Shown here: positions 33,374 through 43,864 of the stretch, one piece after another | Layout of the letters: each line of letters starts with the position of its first letter | Position numbering within the stretch: position 1 is the first letter of the stretch | Assembly: GCF_014648195.1 (NCBI RefSeq) | Contig: NZ_BMQQ01000019.1 | Location: 62,001 to 126,000, forward strand | Origin: Streptomyces purpureus | GTDB taxonomy: Bacteria; Actinomycetota; Actinomycetes; Streptomycetales; Streptomycetaceae | Direction of reading: 5' to 3' | DNA: 64,000 nucleotides | Position numbers and translations under genes: made by a program | Notes under the pieces: model-generated | Told to the model about the DNA's origin: nothing | Databases searched by the model: none | Seen by the model: the letters and a program-made list of their open reading frames with translations, nothing else

Positions 33374-33399
33374 GTGCACCTATCCATGCAGAGGTGTAC
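33374..33399 (+). promoter_or_regulatory. Inverted repeat covering the ribosome site of the AAA gene
   Basis: GTGCACCT (33374-33381) and AGGTGTAC (33392-33399) match in seven of eight pairs. The right arm contains the GAGG of the GTG start at 33401, and TATAAT lies at 33366-33371. It could be an operator or an RNA hairpin hiding the ribosome site. Confidence 0.4.
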
Positions 33400-33400
33400 C

Positions 33401-34870
33401 GTGGACAAACCTGCCGAGATGTTCGACCGCGACTTCGAGTGGGCCGAGCTGACCCGCTTCGCCGCCCTGCCCGGACCGCGTGCCACCCTCGGTGTGGTCT
33501 CCGGCCGCCGCCGCCAGGGCAAGACCTTCCTCTTGGACGCCGTCGCGCGGGCAAGCGGCGGCTTCATGTTCACCGCCACCGAGACCACCGAAACCGACGC
33601 CCTGCGCCAGTTCGGCGAAGCCCTCGCCCGCCACCGCGACCAGCCCACCCCGTTCCGCTTCACCCACTGGGACGAGGCCGTCACCGAGCTCATGCGCATC
33701 GCCGACAGGGGCGGCCCCACCATCGCGGTCATCGACGAGTTCCCCTTCCTCGCCAAGGCCTCCCCCGCCCTCCCCTCGATCATCCAGCGTGCCCTCGACC
33801 CCGCCGCCCAGCACACCAACACCCCCGTACGGCTCCTGCTGTGCGGCTCCGCCCTGTCCTTCATGGGCGGACTCCTCGCCGGCAACGCCCCGCTGCGCGG
33901 CCGTGCCGGCCTGGAACTCGTCGTCCCCACCCTGGACTTCCGCCTCGCCGCCGAGTTCTGGGAGATCACCGACCCGCGCACTGCACTGCTCACCCACGCC
34001 ATCGTCGGCGGCACCCCCGCCTACCGCCGCGAGTTCACCCAGGGCGATACCCCCGCCGGGCCCCACGACTTCGACGCCTGGGTCACCCGCGCCGTCCTCA
34101 ATCCCGCCCGTCCGCTCTTCCGCGAGGCCCGCTACCTGCTCGCAGAGGAACCCGAACTCCACGACACCGCGCTCTACCACTCCGTCCTGGCCGCCATCGC
34201 CGCCGGAAACGCCGCACGCGGCGGCATCGCCGACTACCTCGGCCGCAAGTCCACCGACCTCGCCCACCCGCTCAGCGTCCTCCAGGACGTCGGCATGATC
34301 ACCCACGAGGCCGACGCCTTCCGCCGCAACCGCTCCGCCTACCGCATCGCCGAACCTCTCATCGCCTTCTACCACGCGGTCATGCGCCCCGCCTGGGGCG
34401 ATCTGGAACGCCCCGGACGCGCCCCCGCCGTCTGGCGCCGCGCCCAGTCCACCTTCCGCAGCAAGGTCGTCGGCCCGCACTTCGAACAGGTCTGCCGCGA
34501 ATGGGCCCGCTGGCACGCGTCCCCCGCAACCCACGGCGGGCAGGTCACAAGGATCGCCAGCGGGACCGTCAACGATCCTGCCGCGAAGACCAGCCACGAA
34601 GTCGACGTCGCAGTCCATGGCGAGACCGACAGCGGCCGCGAAACACTACTCGCCATCGGCGAAGCCAAATGGAACGACGTCATGGGAAAGGGCCACCTCG
34701 AACGTCTCCAGCACATCCGTGCTCTCCTCACCGCGCGCGGCACCGCCACCGACGTCACCCGGCTGCAGTGCTACAGCGGCACCGGCTTCACCGACGAACT
34801 GCGCCACCTCGCCGAGAACGACCCCGCCATCCAGCTGATCGATCCAGTTCGCCTCTACCGCGGCGACTGA
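33401..34870 (+). CDS. AAA-type ATPase with DUF234-like nuclease-fold C terminus
   Basis: 489 aa from GTG 33401 (GAGG seven bases upstream); earlier in-frame starts at 33374/33386 are less well placed. Walker A SGRRRQGKT (34-42), Walker B TIAVIDEFPFL (107-117), sensor RLLLCGSALSFM, then a winged-helix region (ARGGIADYLGRKSTDLAHPLSVLQDVGMI). The C-terminal PD-(D/E)xK-like part HEVDVAVHG...LLAIGEAKW follows, with D and ExK visible. This is the archaeal-ATPase/DUF234 architecture, common in prokaryotes and of unclear role; toxin or defence functions have been proposed. Very G+C-rich, unlike the STAND genes. Confidence 0.85.
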   Translation: MDKPAEMFDRDFEWAELTRFAALPGPRATLGVVSGRRRQGKTFLLDAVARASGGFMFTATETTETDALRQFGEALARHRDQPTPFRFTHWDEAVTELMRIADRGGPTIAVIDEFPFLAKASPALPSIIQRALDPAAQHTNTPVRLLLCGSALSFMGGLLAGNAPLRGRAGLELVVPTLDFRLAAEFWEITDPRTALLTHAIVGGTPAYRREFTQGDTPAGPHDFDAWVTRAVLNPARPLFREARYLLAEEPELHDTALYHSVLAAIAAGNAARGGIADYLGRKSTDLAHPLSVLQDVGMITHEADAFRRNRSAYRIAEPLIAFYHAVMRPAWGDLERPGRAPAVWRRAQSTFRSKVVGPHFEQVCREWARWHASPATHGGQVTRIASGTVNDPAAKTSHEVDVAVHGETDSGRETLLAIGEAKWNDVMGKGHLERLQHIRALLTARGTATDVTRLQCYSGTGFTDELRHLAENDPAIQLIDPVRLYRGD

Positions 34871-35143
34871 CCCGCTCGCAGTCACCGCCCCTGTACGGGG
34901 AACATGGCCTCCGGATGGAAGCGCGCCGGAAACCGCCGTCCGGCAGCCGTCTCCTCGCTGCCCACCGAGTTCGAACAGATCATCCAGGAAGCGCGCCGGG
35001 AGGCGACCCAGGCCCCTGGATTGCATCGCGCTGCGGGTGCCGTCGTTGCTCCGCGTCGCCTGGCCGGAGGAACTCCCCGGCCGAGCAGGCCCTGCCACAA
35101 CCCATTGCCACCGATGCCTACCGGACGGCCGCGCAGATGGAGA

Positions 35144-37030
<1,887 letters not shown>

Positions 37031-37068
37031 ATTGACCTCCGGGCCCGGGTGCGCCCATCAAACGACTT

Positions 37069-37085
37069 GTTAACTGACAGGTAAC
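37069..37085. promoter_or_regulatory. 17-bp palindrome upstream of the acyl-CoA synthetase
   Basis: GTTAACTGACAGGTAAC pairs in seven of eight positions about a central A. It sits 39-55 bp before the ATG, an A/T-richer patch. Likely a TetR/FadR-class repressor site; the regulator is not identified here. Confidence 0.55.
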
Positions 37086-37400
37086 TCGCAAGCAGTGGTC
37101 AGAGTAGGGGGTGAGCCTGCCGACGCGTAAGGGAGGAAGGCCCGGCACAAGCCGCAATGTCGAACCTTGGGCGCACGCACAAGGAGCCTCCCCGCCGGGA
37201 CTCCGGCGCCTCGGCGACATGCGAGTGATCCACTGGCGTGGTAGCTGAGTTCAGGGCGATGACAGAGGCCGGGGACACCTGTCCGGCATCGACAGACTGG
37301 GCTTCACGCGATACACCCCCCCGGCCACCGTCTCGTACGCGTTGAGGATCCGGTCCCGGTGCGTCGGCGGCCACCGTTCAACTCGTGAGGGAAATTTCCG
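37086..37400. other. Intergenic gap, no gene seen
   Basis: 315 bp between the acyl-CoA synthetase operator and the oxidoreductase stop. Nothing recognisable besides short spurious frames. Confidence 0.5.
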
Positions 37401-38309
37401 TCACAGGGTGAGCACGAGTTTTCCGCGGACCTGGCCGGTCTTGCTGGTCCGGTGTGCTTCGGCCGCCTTGTGCAGGGGCAGGACGTCCTGGACTTCGACA
37501 TGGATGACCCCGGTGTCGATGAGCGTGCTGATGCGGTGCAGCGCCTCACCGTCCGGGGTGACGATCACGCGCTGCCCGTTGATCCCCGGCACGCGGTGCG
37601 TCTCGTCTATGGGTTCCGGCAGGGTGATGAGGGTCCCGCCCGGTCGCAGCAGAGGCCACGACTCCCGCTGGGTCCGGCCGCCGACGGTGTCGATGACAGC
37701 GTGGACCGGTTGGATGGTGTGCAGGCCGTCCGAGGTGCGGTCCACAGGCTCATCGACACCGAGCCGGCGTAGGAAGTCGAGATTGCGCGGTGAGGCGGTG
37801 GCCGAGACATGCGCCCCGCGGGCTTTGGCGAACTGTACGGCGAAGTGGCCGACCCCGCCCGCGCCGGCGTGCACCAAAACCCGCTGCCCTGAGGCCACGT
37901 GTGCGGCATCGAGAGACTGCCAGGCGGTCAGGGCCGCCAGCGGTACGGCCGCGGCCTGGGCGAACGACAGGCCGGCGGGCTTGGGCGCCACCGCCGATGC
38001 AGGCAGGACGGCGAACTCCTGGTAGGCGCCGCCGTGCGGCAGGGGCAGCATGCCGTACACCTCGTCTCCGACAGCTGGACCGTCCGCCGTCGCCGTTGCG
38101 ACGACCTCCCCTGCCACATCCCAGCCCAGCGCCAGCGGGAATTGGCGGTCCGTGCCGACCGCACCTTCACGGAACTTCCAGTCGACGGGGTTGACCCCGG
38201 CTGCCCGAACCCTCACCAGGACCTCTCCGGCCGCGGGGGCCGGTACTGGTTGCTCGGTCAGTTCCAGGACGCCTTCATCGCCGTAACGAGAGAAGACCAC
38301 TGCACGCAT
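37401..38309 (-). CDS. Zinc-independent NADP-dependent quinone-oxidoreductase-type MDR protein
   Basis: 302 aa from ATG 38309, AGGAG eight bases upstream. Starts MRAVVFSRYGDEGVLELTEQPV. GroES-like part: VRVRAAGVNPVDWKFREG, ALGWDVAGEV, GDEVYGM. Rossmann part: RVLVHAGAGGVGHFAVQFAKARGAHV with the AxxGGVG nucleotide motif. No structural zinc Cys cluster, as in quinone oxidoreductases. It would reduce quinones or enones with NADPH. Monocistronic. Confidence 0.9.
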   Translation of the reverse strand: MRAVVFSRYGDEGVLELTEQPVPAPAAGEVLVRVRAAGVNPVDWKFREGAVGTDRQFPLALGWDVAGEVVATATADGPAVGDEVYGMLPLPHGGAYQEFAVLPASAVAPKPAGLSFAQAAAVPLAALTAWQSLDAAHVASGQRVLVHAGAGGVGHFAVQFAKARGAHVSATASPRNLDFLRRLGVDEPVDRTSDGLHTIQPVHAVIDTVGGRTQRESWPLLRPGGTLITLPEPIDETHRVPGINGQRVIVTPDGEALHRISTLIDTGVIHVEVQDVLPLHKAAEAHRTSKTGQVRGKLVLTL

Positions 38310-38701
38310 GACACATACTCCTATGAAGTCGGAATGAGCCGCTCGGCCGTGATCGGCGACGGTTGTGTGCGGGGGCGCACTGCGCTCAACGTGGACCAGA
38401 AAGGGTCTGCCGACCATTACCCTGCAAGTGTCGGCCTCCGGCATGGAGGGTGGTACTGAAAGAGGCAGGCTTGCTGGGCAGTTGGGTCGTGACAAGCTCA
38501 CGCCAGTAGGGGGAGTTCACAAAGGCTCCAGCAGCGGCGGAAGAGACGGTCGGCGGTCCGGTCACTTGAACGGCTCAGAGATTCCCTTTAGACCTGAGCC
38601 CGTTCTCGAGCCCGCACCGCCCCGACCGCTCTCCATCAGGCTGATTCGGTGGGCGCAGAGCGGTATCAAGGACCTGTCCGCCACAGCCTTTACAGCAAGT
38701 T
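38310..38701. other. Intergenic gap upstream of the oxidoreductase
   Basis: 392 bp. It must hold the oxidoreductase promoter and the 3' end of the nitronate monooxygenase transcript. I see no gene, hairpin or repeat of note. Confidence 0.5.
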
Positions 38702-39817
38702 TCAGACGTGCCCGGGCGCCGGGCGGCGCATTGCCGCCTCTGTGCCGACGACGAGCTCGTCGAGGTAGGCGCGGGCACCACGCGGCCGGGTGAGCGCCGC
38801 CGCTTGGCCGGACCAGAGGTTGACGTAATCGGCCAGACCGCGTTCCGCGGCTGCCGTGCGCAGCGGGCGGGTGAGCGTGTACTGGAGCGGGTAGGGCGCC
38901 AGTTCGCTCTCGTACGCCAGTGCCTCACGAGTGAAGCGGTTGGGGATGGCTCGCGCGAGCCGTCCCGAGAAGGCTCGGGTCAGTACGGTCGTACGCGCGT
39001 CGGGGCCGTGCAGTGCGGCCCGGTGGATGGCGCTCGCGCCGGACTCCTCGGTGGCTAGGAAGCCGGTGCCGATCTGTACTCCGTCAGCGCCGAGCGTCAG
39101 CGCCGCGGCAATACCGCGGCCGTCGGCGATGCCGCCGGCGGCCACGACGGGGATCGACACGGCCTGCGCGACCTGCGGGACGAGGGAGAAGGTCCCGACG
39201 AGGGACTCGTTCACGGGGCGCAGGAACGAGCCGCGGTGCCCTCCTGCGTCGCTGCCCGAGGCGACGACGGCGTCGATGCCCGCCGCCTCGATCGCGAGGG
39301 CCTCCTCGACGGTGGTCGCGGTACCGATGGTCCGGATGCCCCGGCACCGGGCCTCGTCGAGCACCCGGGCCTCGGGGATGCCCATCACGAAGCTGATCAC
39401 CGGCGGCGCCGCCGCGAGCAGCGCGTCGATCTGCTCCGCGAAGGCCGGGGCGGGTGGTGGCTCCTCCAACTGGCCGGTCGGCAGCCCGAGTTCCTCGAAC
39501 CACGGGCGCAGCAGCCCGGTATACCGGGCCGTCCGGTCACGGTCGGGCGGTGCCGCGGCTTCGTCAGGGTGCGGGACCCAGAGGTTGACCGCGAAGGGTC
39601 GCGCGGTGGCCTTCTGCAGCTCACTCACGAGCTCGCCGATTCCGTCCGGGGTGAGGATATGTCCTCCGTACGAGCCGAGCCCGCCGCCGTCGGAGACAGC
39701 GGAGGTGAGCGCCACGGACGAGAGTCCGCCGCCGAACGGTCCTTGCACGATGGGGACTTCCAGGTCCAGTAGCTCGGCGAGCCGGCCACGGGCCCAGGAA
39801 CGCTTTCCGTCGGTCAT
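38702..39817 (-). CDS. Nitronate monooxygenase (2-nitropropane dioxygenase family)
   Basis: A 371-aa FMN TIM-barrel enzyme. Starts MTDGKRSWARGRLAELLDL. Motifs: PIVQGPFGGGLSSVALTSAVSDGGGLG (FMN face), SGSDAGGHRGSFLRP (catalytic-His loop), VVAAGGIADGRGIAAALTLGADGVQIGTGFLATEES (phosphate binding). Oxidises nitronates. It lies 52 bp downstream of a flavodoxin-like gene, the likely first gene of the unit, under the divergent TetR. Confidence 0.92.
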   Translation of the reverse strand: MTDGKRSWARGRLAELLDLEVPIVQGPFGGGLSSVALTSAVSDGGGLGSYGGHILTPDGIGELVSELQKATARPFAVNLWVPHPDEAAAPPDRDRTARYTGLLRPWFEELGLPTGQLEEPPPAPAFAEQIDALLAAAPPVISFVMGIPEARVLDEARCRGIRTIGTATTVEEALAIEAAGIDAVVASGSDAGGHRGSFLRPVNESLVGTFSLVPQVAQAVSIPVVAAGGIADGRGIAAALTLGADGVQIGTGFLATEESGASAIHRAALHGPDARTTVLTRAFSGRLARAIPNRFTREALAYESELAPYPLQYTLTRPLRTAAAERGLADYVNLWSGQAAALTRPRGARAYLDELVVGTEAAMRRPAPGHV

Positions 39818-39869
39818 GACAGTGGTCCTTGGAGTCGAGAAGTCGAGGGAGGTCCGAGGTCGAGTGCGT

Positions 39870-40478
39870 TCACCGCACGAGGGCGAGCGCCGTGCGGCCC
39901 GCCACCTGCTCAAGGGCGGTCTCGGCCAGCCGCCGCCCGAGGTGCTCAGCGGTCCGAAGGTCCGCCCCGGAGGGCGAGTCGCCCGGGCCCATGTCGGACG
40001 GCGACTGGGCCATCGCGCCGAGGAAGCCGCCGAGGCGGTTGAGGTCCTCCGGGGTTCCGGTCGTGGAGTACTCACCGCCGGGCGGCAGGCCCAGCGAGAC
40101 CCAGTTCATGCCGTGCTGCGCGGCGAAGACCGAGAGGGAGACCAAAACGTTCAGCTTGTCGCCGTTGACGCCCGCGGAGTTGGTGAAGCCGGCGGCGAGC
40201 TTTCCGGCCCAGCCCTGCTCCATCCAGATCGGCGCGCTGGCCTCGGCGAAAGCCTGGAAGACGGCGGACTGGCTGCCCATGTAGGTCGGCGTGCCGAAGA
40301 CAATCGCATCGGCGGAGGCCAGGGTCTCCCACAGCTGGTCGTTCACAACGGCCACGTCGCACAGCTCGGCCTGCGCTCCGGGCACCGACCCGGCTCCGGC
40401 GGCGACCGCACGAGCCTGGCGGGCGGTGTGGCCGTAGCCGCTGTGGAAGGCGACGGCGACGGCGACGTTTTCGGGCAT
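39870..40478 (-). CDS. Flavodoxin-family (WrbA/NAD(P)H:quinone-like) protein
   Basis: 202 aa from ATG 40478 with GAGGA upstream. Starts MPENVAVAVAFHSGYGHTARQARAVAAG, an FMN-phosphate loop variant. Then DAIVFGTPTYMGSQSAVFQAFAEA and KLAAGFTNSAGVNGDK, typical of WrbA-like quinone reductases. Divergent from the TetR gene across a perfect palindrome. With the nitronate monooxygenase it suggests a flavin-based stress or detoxification pair. Confidence 0.9.
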   Translation of the reverse strand: MPENVAVAVAFHSGYGHTARQARAVAAGAGSVPGAQAELCDVAVVNDQLWETLASADAIVFGTPTYMGSQSAVFQAFAEASAPIWMEQGWAGKLAAGFTNSAGVNGDKLNVLVSLSVFAAQHGMNWVSLGLPPGGEYSTTGTPEDLNRLGGFLGAMAQSPSDMGPGDSPSGADLRTAEHLGRRLAETALEQVAGRTALALVR

Positions 40479-40545
40479 GGTGAAGTCCTCGCAGGTCTGA
40501 TAGTCGGCGGGCAGGTTTCCCACCACCGGAAGAGACAGTAGGCGA

Positions 40546-40581
40546 CCGGTCAACTAAAAACCACCCTCTATAGTTGACCGG
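40546..40581. promoter_or_regulatory. Perfect 11-bp inverted repeat: TetR operator
   Basis: CCGGTCAACTA (40546-40556) and TAGTTGACCGG (40571-40581) are exact complements 14 bp apart. They sit between divergent flavodoxin (start 40478) and tetR (start 40598). Likely the binding site through which the TetR protein represses both directions. Confidence 0.8.
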
Positions 40582-40597
40582 CCGTATACTTATCCTC

Positions 40598-41191
40598 ATG
40601 GGACGGACGAGCACGGCACGGGAACGACTGCTGGACGCTGCCTGCGGCCTGATGCTGAAACGCGGTTACGGCACGATCGGCGTCGCCGAAATCTGTGCCC
40701 GCGCGGACGTGAAGAAGGGCAGCTTCTACCACTTCTTCGAGTCGAAGCAGGCCCTGACGATCGAGGCGATCAACGCCCACTGGGCGGCCCAGCGGCCGGA
40801 TTGGGTGGCGACCTTGCGCGGCGACGGGCCGGCGGAGGACCGGCTGGAACGGCTCTTCCTCGACCAGGCGGCAGCCCAGCGCGCGGCGAAGACGGAGGGC
40901 GGCGCGGTCAACGGGTGCCTGTTCGGCAATCTGGCGCTGGAGATGAGCACCCAGGACGTGGTCGTCCAGGCCCGCCTGGCAGCGATCTTCGACGAGCAGA
41001 TCGACCTGGTTCACGCCACGCTGACGGATGCCGCGGAGCAGGGCACCATCCCCACTCCTGCCGCGACCCGCACCACCGCCCGCGCGGTACTCGCCCAGCT
41101 GGAAGGCATGGTCATGTTCGCGAAGCTGGCAAACGACCCCTCCGTACTGGACGAGCTGTGGGCGCAGACCTCCCGGCTCCTGCGAAGCTAG
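40598..41191 (+). CDS. TetR-family repressor
   Basis: 197 aa, start MGRTSTARERLLDAACGLML. N-terminal HTH: KRGYGTIGVAEICARADVKKGSFYHFFESKQALTIEAI, highly typical of TetR. The ligand domain has GCLFGNLALEMSTQDVVVQARLAAIFDEQ, as in TetR_C 'AcnR/YcdC-like' sensors of small electrophiles. Controls the divergent flavodoxin/nitronate monooxygenase unit through 40546-40581 (inference). Confidence 0.92.
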   Translation: MGRTSTARERLLDAACGLMLKRGYGTIGVAEICARADVKKGSFYHFFESKQALTIEAINAHWAAQRPDWVATLRGDGPAEDRLERLFLDQAAAQRAAKTEGGAVNGCLFGNLALEMSTQDVVVQARLAAIFDEQIDLVHATLTDAAEQGTIPTPAATRTTARAVLAQLEGMVMFAKLANDPSVLDELWAQTSRLLRS

Positions 41192-41461
41192 GGGGCGCGC
41201 AGCGCGCCGTGTGCGGACGCGGACGTCCTTGCGGACTTGAGGGGGTGGCTGTGCAGGGGGAGCATGGAGACACCTGGAGCGTCAGGAGACCCACACGGCG
41301 CGGGTTGAAGCCGTCCAAGGCGCGTTTCCTGCTGGCAGGCGGCGGGAGCGCCCGGAATGAGCCCAGTCGATTCCTTCGCGGGGACTCCGGTCAGCCGCTG
41401 GCCCAGCCGCCGTCCCGGCTCGGCTGCTGGACCGCCTCAGCGTTGCCGCGATGGTTCTGGC

Positions 41462-42020
41462 ACCGAGGGGCGGATCGTGTTCGGGAGCCCGCAGGCCGAG
41501 GAGCTGTTCGGATACACCGCCGAGAAGTCCCTGGGCCAGTACGCGGGACGAGTGCTGCTCCACGAGCAGGACCTGGACCTGGTGATCCGGCTGTTCGCCG
41601 AGGTGATGGAGCAGCGGGCAGAGCTGGGCGGGGCCCTCCGCGTACGGCACAAGGACGGCAGAGCCCGGCTGGCGGAATTCCGCAACATGCGGCTGCTGGA
41701 CGACCGCGGCGATGTGTACGCCCTCGGCATCGCCGCTGATCACAGCGCCCTCGAAAGGGCCGAGGGACCTCGCCCTGTCCGAGCGGCTTGTCGCTCAGAC
41801 GCGGCGGGCGATGGCCGTCGTGGACACCGATCTGCGTTACATCCTCGCCAACCGTGCCATGGAGGTCATAGACGGGCTGCCTGCCGACGACCATCTCAGA
41901 CGGCACATCCACGAGACGCAGCCCTTCGCCACCGTACGGCAGTTGGAGGAGGCGGCCCAGGCGGAGCAGTTCCGGTTCCGAAGGGGGCAAGGACGAGCTA
42001 GCCTGTCGTCAGGCGACTGA
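41462..42020 (+). pseudogene. Broken PAS-domain regulator (SpoIIE-type phosphatase family)
   Basis: First frame: GRIVFGSPQAEELFGYTAEKSLGQ ... VRHKDGRARLAEFRNMRLLDDRGDVYALGIAADHSALERAE, a PAS domain. Near 41760 the reading must shift frame to continue RDLALSERLVAQTRRAMAVVDTDLRYILANRAMEVIDGLPADDH, a second PAS as found in Streptomyces PAS-GAF-PP2C proteins. It then degenerates and stops at 42020 with no GAF or phosphatase domain. No start codon with a ribosome site. Truncated by the island boundary. Confidence 0.75.
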
Positions 42021-42174
42021 CCTGCGGAAACGGCCACTTGCTCAACCCCCGGGCCAAGGGAGCGATCCTGTAACCCCTCCCAAAGCATCTGCGGTGCTCA
42101 ACGGAACCCGACTGGGTGACAGAGCTGCGTAGACCTCCTGCCGACTCTCGAAGACCGTTCCCAAGGCCTCAGTT

Positions 42175-42191
42175 GGGAACCTGATGGGAAC
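42175..42191 (+). repeat. 17-bp GGGAACCTGATGGGAAC repeat, copy 2
   Basis: Exact duplicate of 27458-27474, 123 bp before the second attachment core. Fits an integrase arm site at the far end of the island. Confidence 0.6.
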
Positions 42192-42313
42192 AGCAGGACA
42201 AGGAAGCTCGCGAAGGATCGCGAAAGATCACTCCCCCGCCTTCCCTCATCAGTCCACTGACCTGTGAAAACGGCGAAACATCAAGCCAGATCAGGCAAGA
42301 CGAGCAAGCTTGT

Positions 42314-42343
42314 GATCACGCTCCTAAAGCGGGTGTCGCGGGT
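42314..42343 (+). other. Second copy of the tRNA-Arg attachment core
   Basis: CTCCTAAAGCGGGTGTCGC (42321-42339) is identical to 27345-27363. The match extends to 27 of 30 bases over 42314-42343 against 27338-27367, then is lost before the T-arm. It ends 4 bp from the pxpC stop codon. It probably marks the right junction of the island or a secondary integration site. Confidence 0.75.
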
Positions 42344-42347
42344 GCGG

Positions 42348-43229
42348 CTATGCGCGCGCCGGTGCCCCGCCCGCCGCCACGAACCGCACCGGTGTCCCCG
42401 GCGCCGCCTGGGCCGCCTGGGCGAGGTCGTGTTCGCGGACCACCGCGATCACCGGGTACCCCCCGGTCGTCGGATGGTCCGCGAGGAACACCACCGGGCG
42501 TCCGTCCGGCGGAACCTGGACCGCTCCCAGGACCATGCCCTCGCTCGGCAGCTCCCCGGGGACCGCCCGCTCCAGGGCCGGTCCTTCCGTGCGCAGCCCG
42601 ATCCGGTTCGTCGCCGTGGACACCCGGTACGCGCGCGTGGTCAGGGTCCGCAGCGCCGCCGGGGTGAACCAGTCGTCGCGCGGACCGAGCCGTACCCGCA
42701 GCACCAGTTCGCGCGGCGGGCCCGGCCAGGGCGCGGGGCCGGCGTACGGCGGTGATGCGGGTGCCGGGCCGAGCGGCAGGACGGCTCCGTCGGCCAGCGG
42801 CGCGGGGCCAAGTCCCGAGAGGAGGTCGGTGGAGCGGCTGCCCAGGACCGGCTCGACCGCGACGCCCCCGCCGAAGGCCACGTACGACCGCAGACCCCGC
42901 ACCGCGCGGCCGACGTCGAGCACAGAGCCGGCCGGGACCCGTACGGCCGCGCCCCAGGCCGCCGGGCGCCCGTCGATCCGTACCGCGCACGGCGCCCCGC
43001 CCACGGCGACCGTGACCGCGCACCGGGGACGCACCGCGCAGCCGTCGAGCGTGGTCTCCAGGACGGCCGCGTCCTCGGCGTTGCCCACGAGCCGGTTGAC
43101 CAGACGCGCCGCATACGGGTCCAGCGCCCCCGAGTGCGGCACGCCCAGATGGGCATGGCCCGGCCGCCCCAGGTCCTGCACGGTGGTCAGCGCCCCGGCC
43201 CGTACGACGGCGAAGGCCCGGTCGGTCAT
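42348..43229 (-). CDS. pxpC: 5-oxoprolinase subunit C / biotin-dependent carboxyltransferase-like (KipA)
   Basis: 293 aa, start MTDRAFAVVRAGALTTVQDLGRPGHAHLGVPHSGALD, the KipA/AHS2 signature. Later RVSTATNRIGLRTEGPAL and SEGMVLGAVQVPPDGRPVVFLADHPTTGGYPVIAVV, the cyclophilin-like core. With PxpB it forms the ATP-dependent 5-oxoproline ring-opening complex. ATGA overlap with pxpB. Last gene of a five-gene operon; the island junction abuts its stop. Confidence 0.92.
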   Translation of the reverse strand: MTDRAFAVVRAGALTTVQDLGRPGHAHLGVPHSGALDPYAARLVNRLVGNAEDAAVLETTLDGCAVRPRCAVTVAVGGAPCAVRIDGRPAAWGAAVRVPAGSVLDVGRAVRGLRSYVAFGGGVAVEPVLGSRSTDLLSGLGPAPLADGAVLPLGPAPASPPYAGPAPWPGPPRELVLRVRLGPRDDWFTPAALRTLTTRAYRVSTATNRIGLRTEGPALERAVPGELPSEGMVLGAVQVPPDGRPVVFLADHPTTGGYPVIAVVREHDLAQAAQAAPGTPVRFVAAGGAPARA

Positions 43230-43864
43230 CGCCGCTCCGCCGGTACGGGGACGAAACGGACCCGGGTGCCCGGTGCGAGCAGGGCCGCGGGTTCCCGCGC
43301 CACGTCCCACAGGGGCACGTCGGTGGTCCCGATCAGCTGCCAGCCGCCGGGCGAGGAGCTGGGGTAGATCCCGGTGTACGGCCCGGCAAGGGCGACCGAA
43401 CCGGCCGGTACGGACGTACGGGGGGTGTCCCGGCGCGGCACGGCGTACTCGTCGCCGAGCCCGGTCAGATACCCGAATCCGGGGGCGAAACCGCAGAACG
43501 CGACGCGGAACTCGGCCGTCGAGTGGATCCGTACGGCCTCCTCGGCCGGCACCCCCCAGAGCCGCGCCACCGACTCCAGATCGGGCCCGTCGTACCGCAC
43601 CGGCACCTCGACCGCGGCCGCCACGCGCGCGTGGAGCGGCGGAACATCCCACCCCGGAAGCTCAGCGGCGAGCCTCGCGGGCCGCTCCAGCCCGTCCAGG
43701 AGCACGGTCCGCGCCGCAGGCACGATCTCCCGGACCCCCGGCAGGGCGCCCGAGGAGCGGCGGCGCAGCAGCTCCGCGTGGAACGCCTCGGCCTCCTCGC
43801 CGCTGTCCAGCTCCACGAGCAGCGCACGGTCGCCGACCTGACGGGTCCTCATACGGATGCTCAT
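43226..43864 (-). CDS. pxpB: 5-oxoprolinase subunit B (KipI/AHS1)
   Basis: 212 aa, start MSIRMRTRQVGDRALLVEL. Family motifs: IHSTAEFRVAFCGFAPGFGYLTGL, VPRRDTPRTSVPAGSVALAGPYTGIYP, SPGGWQLIGTT. Overlaps both neighbours by ATGA. A longer upstream frame is out of place because it runs into pxpA. Confidence 0.92.
   Translation of the reverse strand: MSIRMRTRQVGDRALLVELDSGEEAEAFHAELLRRRSSGALPGVREIVPAARTVLLDGLERPARLAAELPGWDVPPLHARVAAAVEVPVRYDGPDLESVARLWGVPAEEAVRIHSTAEFRVAFCGFAPGFGYLTGLGDEYAVPRRDTPRTSVPAGSVALAGPYTGIYPSSSPGGWQLIGTTDVPLWDVAREPAALLAPGTRVRFVPVPAERR

Larger units (their letters stand above)
42021..42347. other. Right-hand island boundary region, no gene
   Basis: 327 bp holding the second arm-type repeat (42175-42191) and the second attachment core (42314-42343). 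No coding sequence seen. Confidence 0.6.

Noticed and set aside
40585..40590. TATACT as -10 box of tetR with TTGACC as -35
   Set aside because: The spacing between the two boxes is only six bases, far too short for a sigma-70-type promoter.
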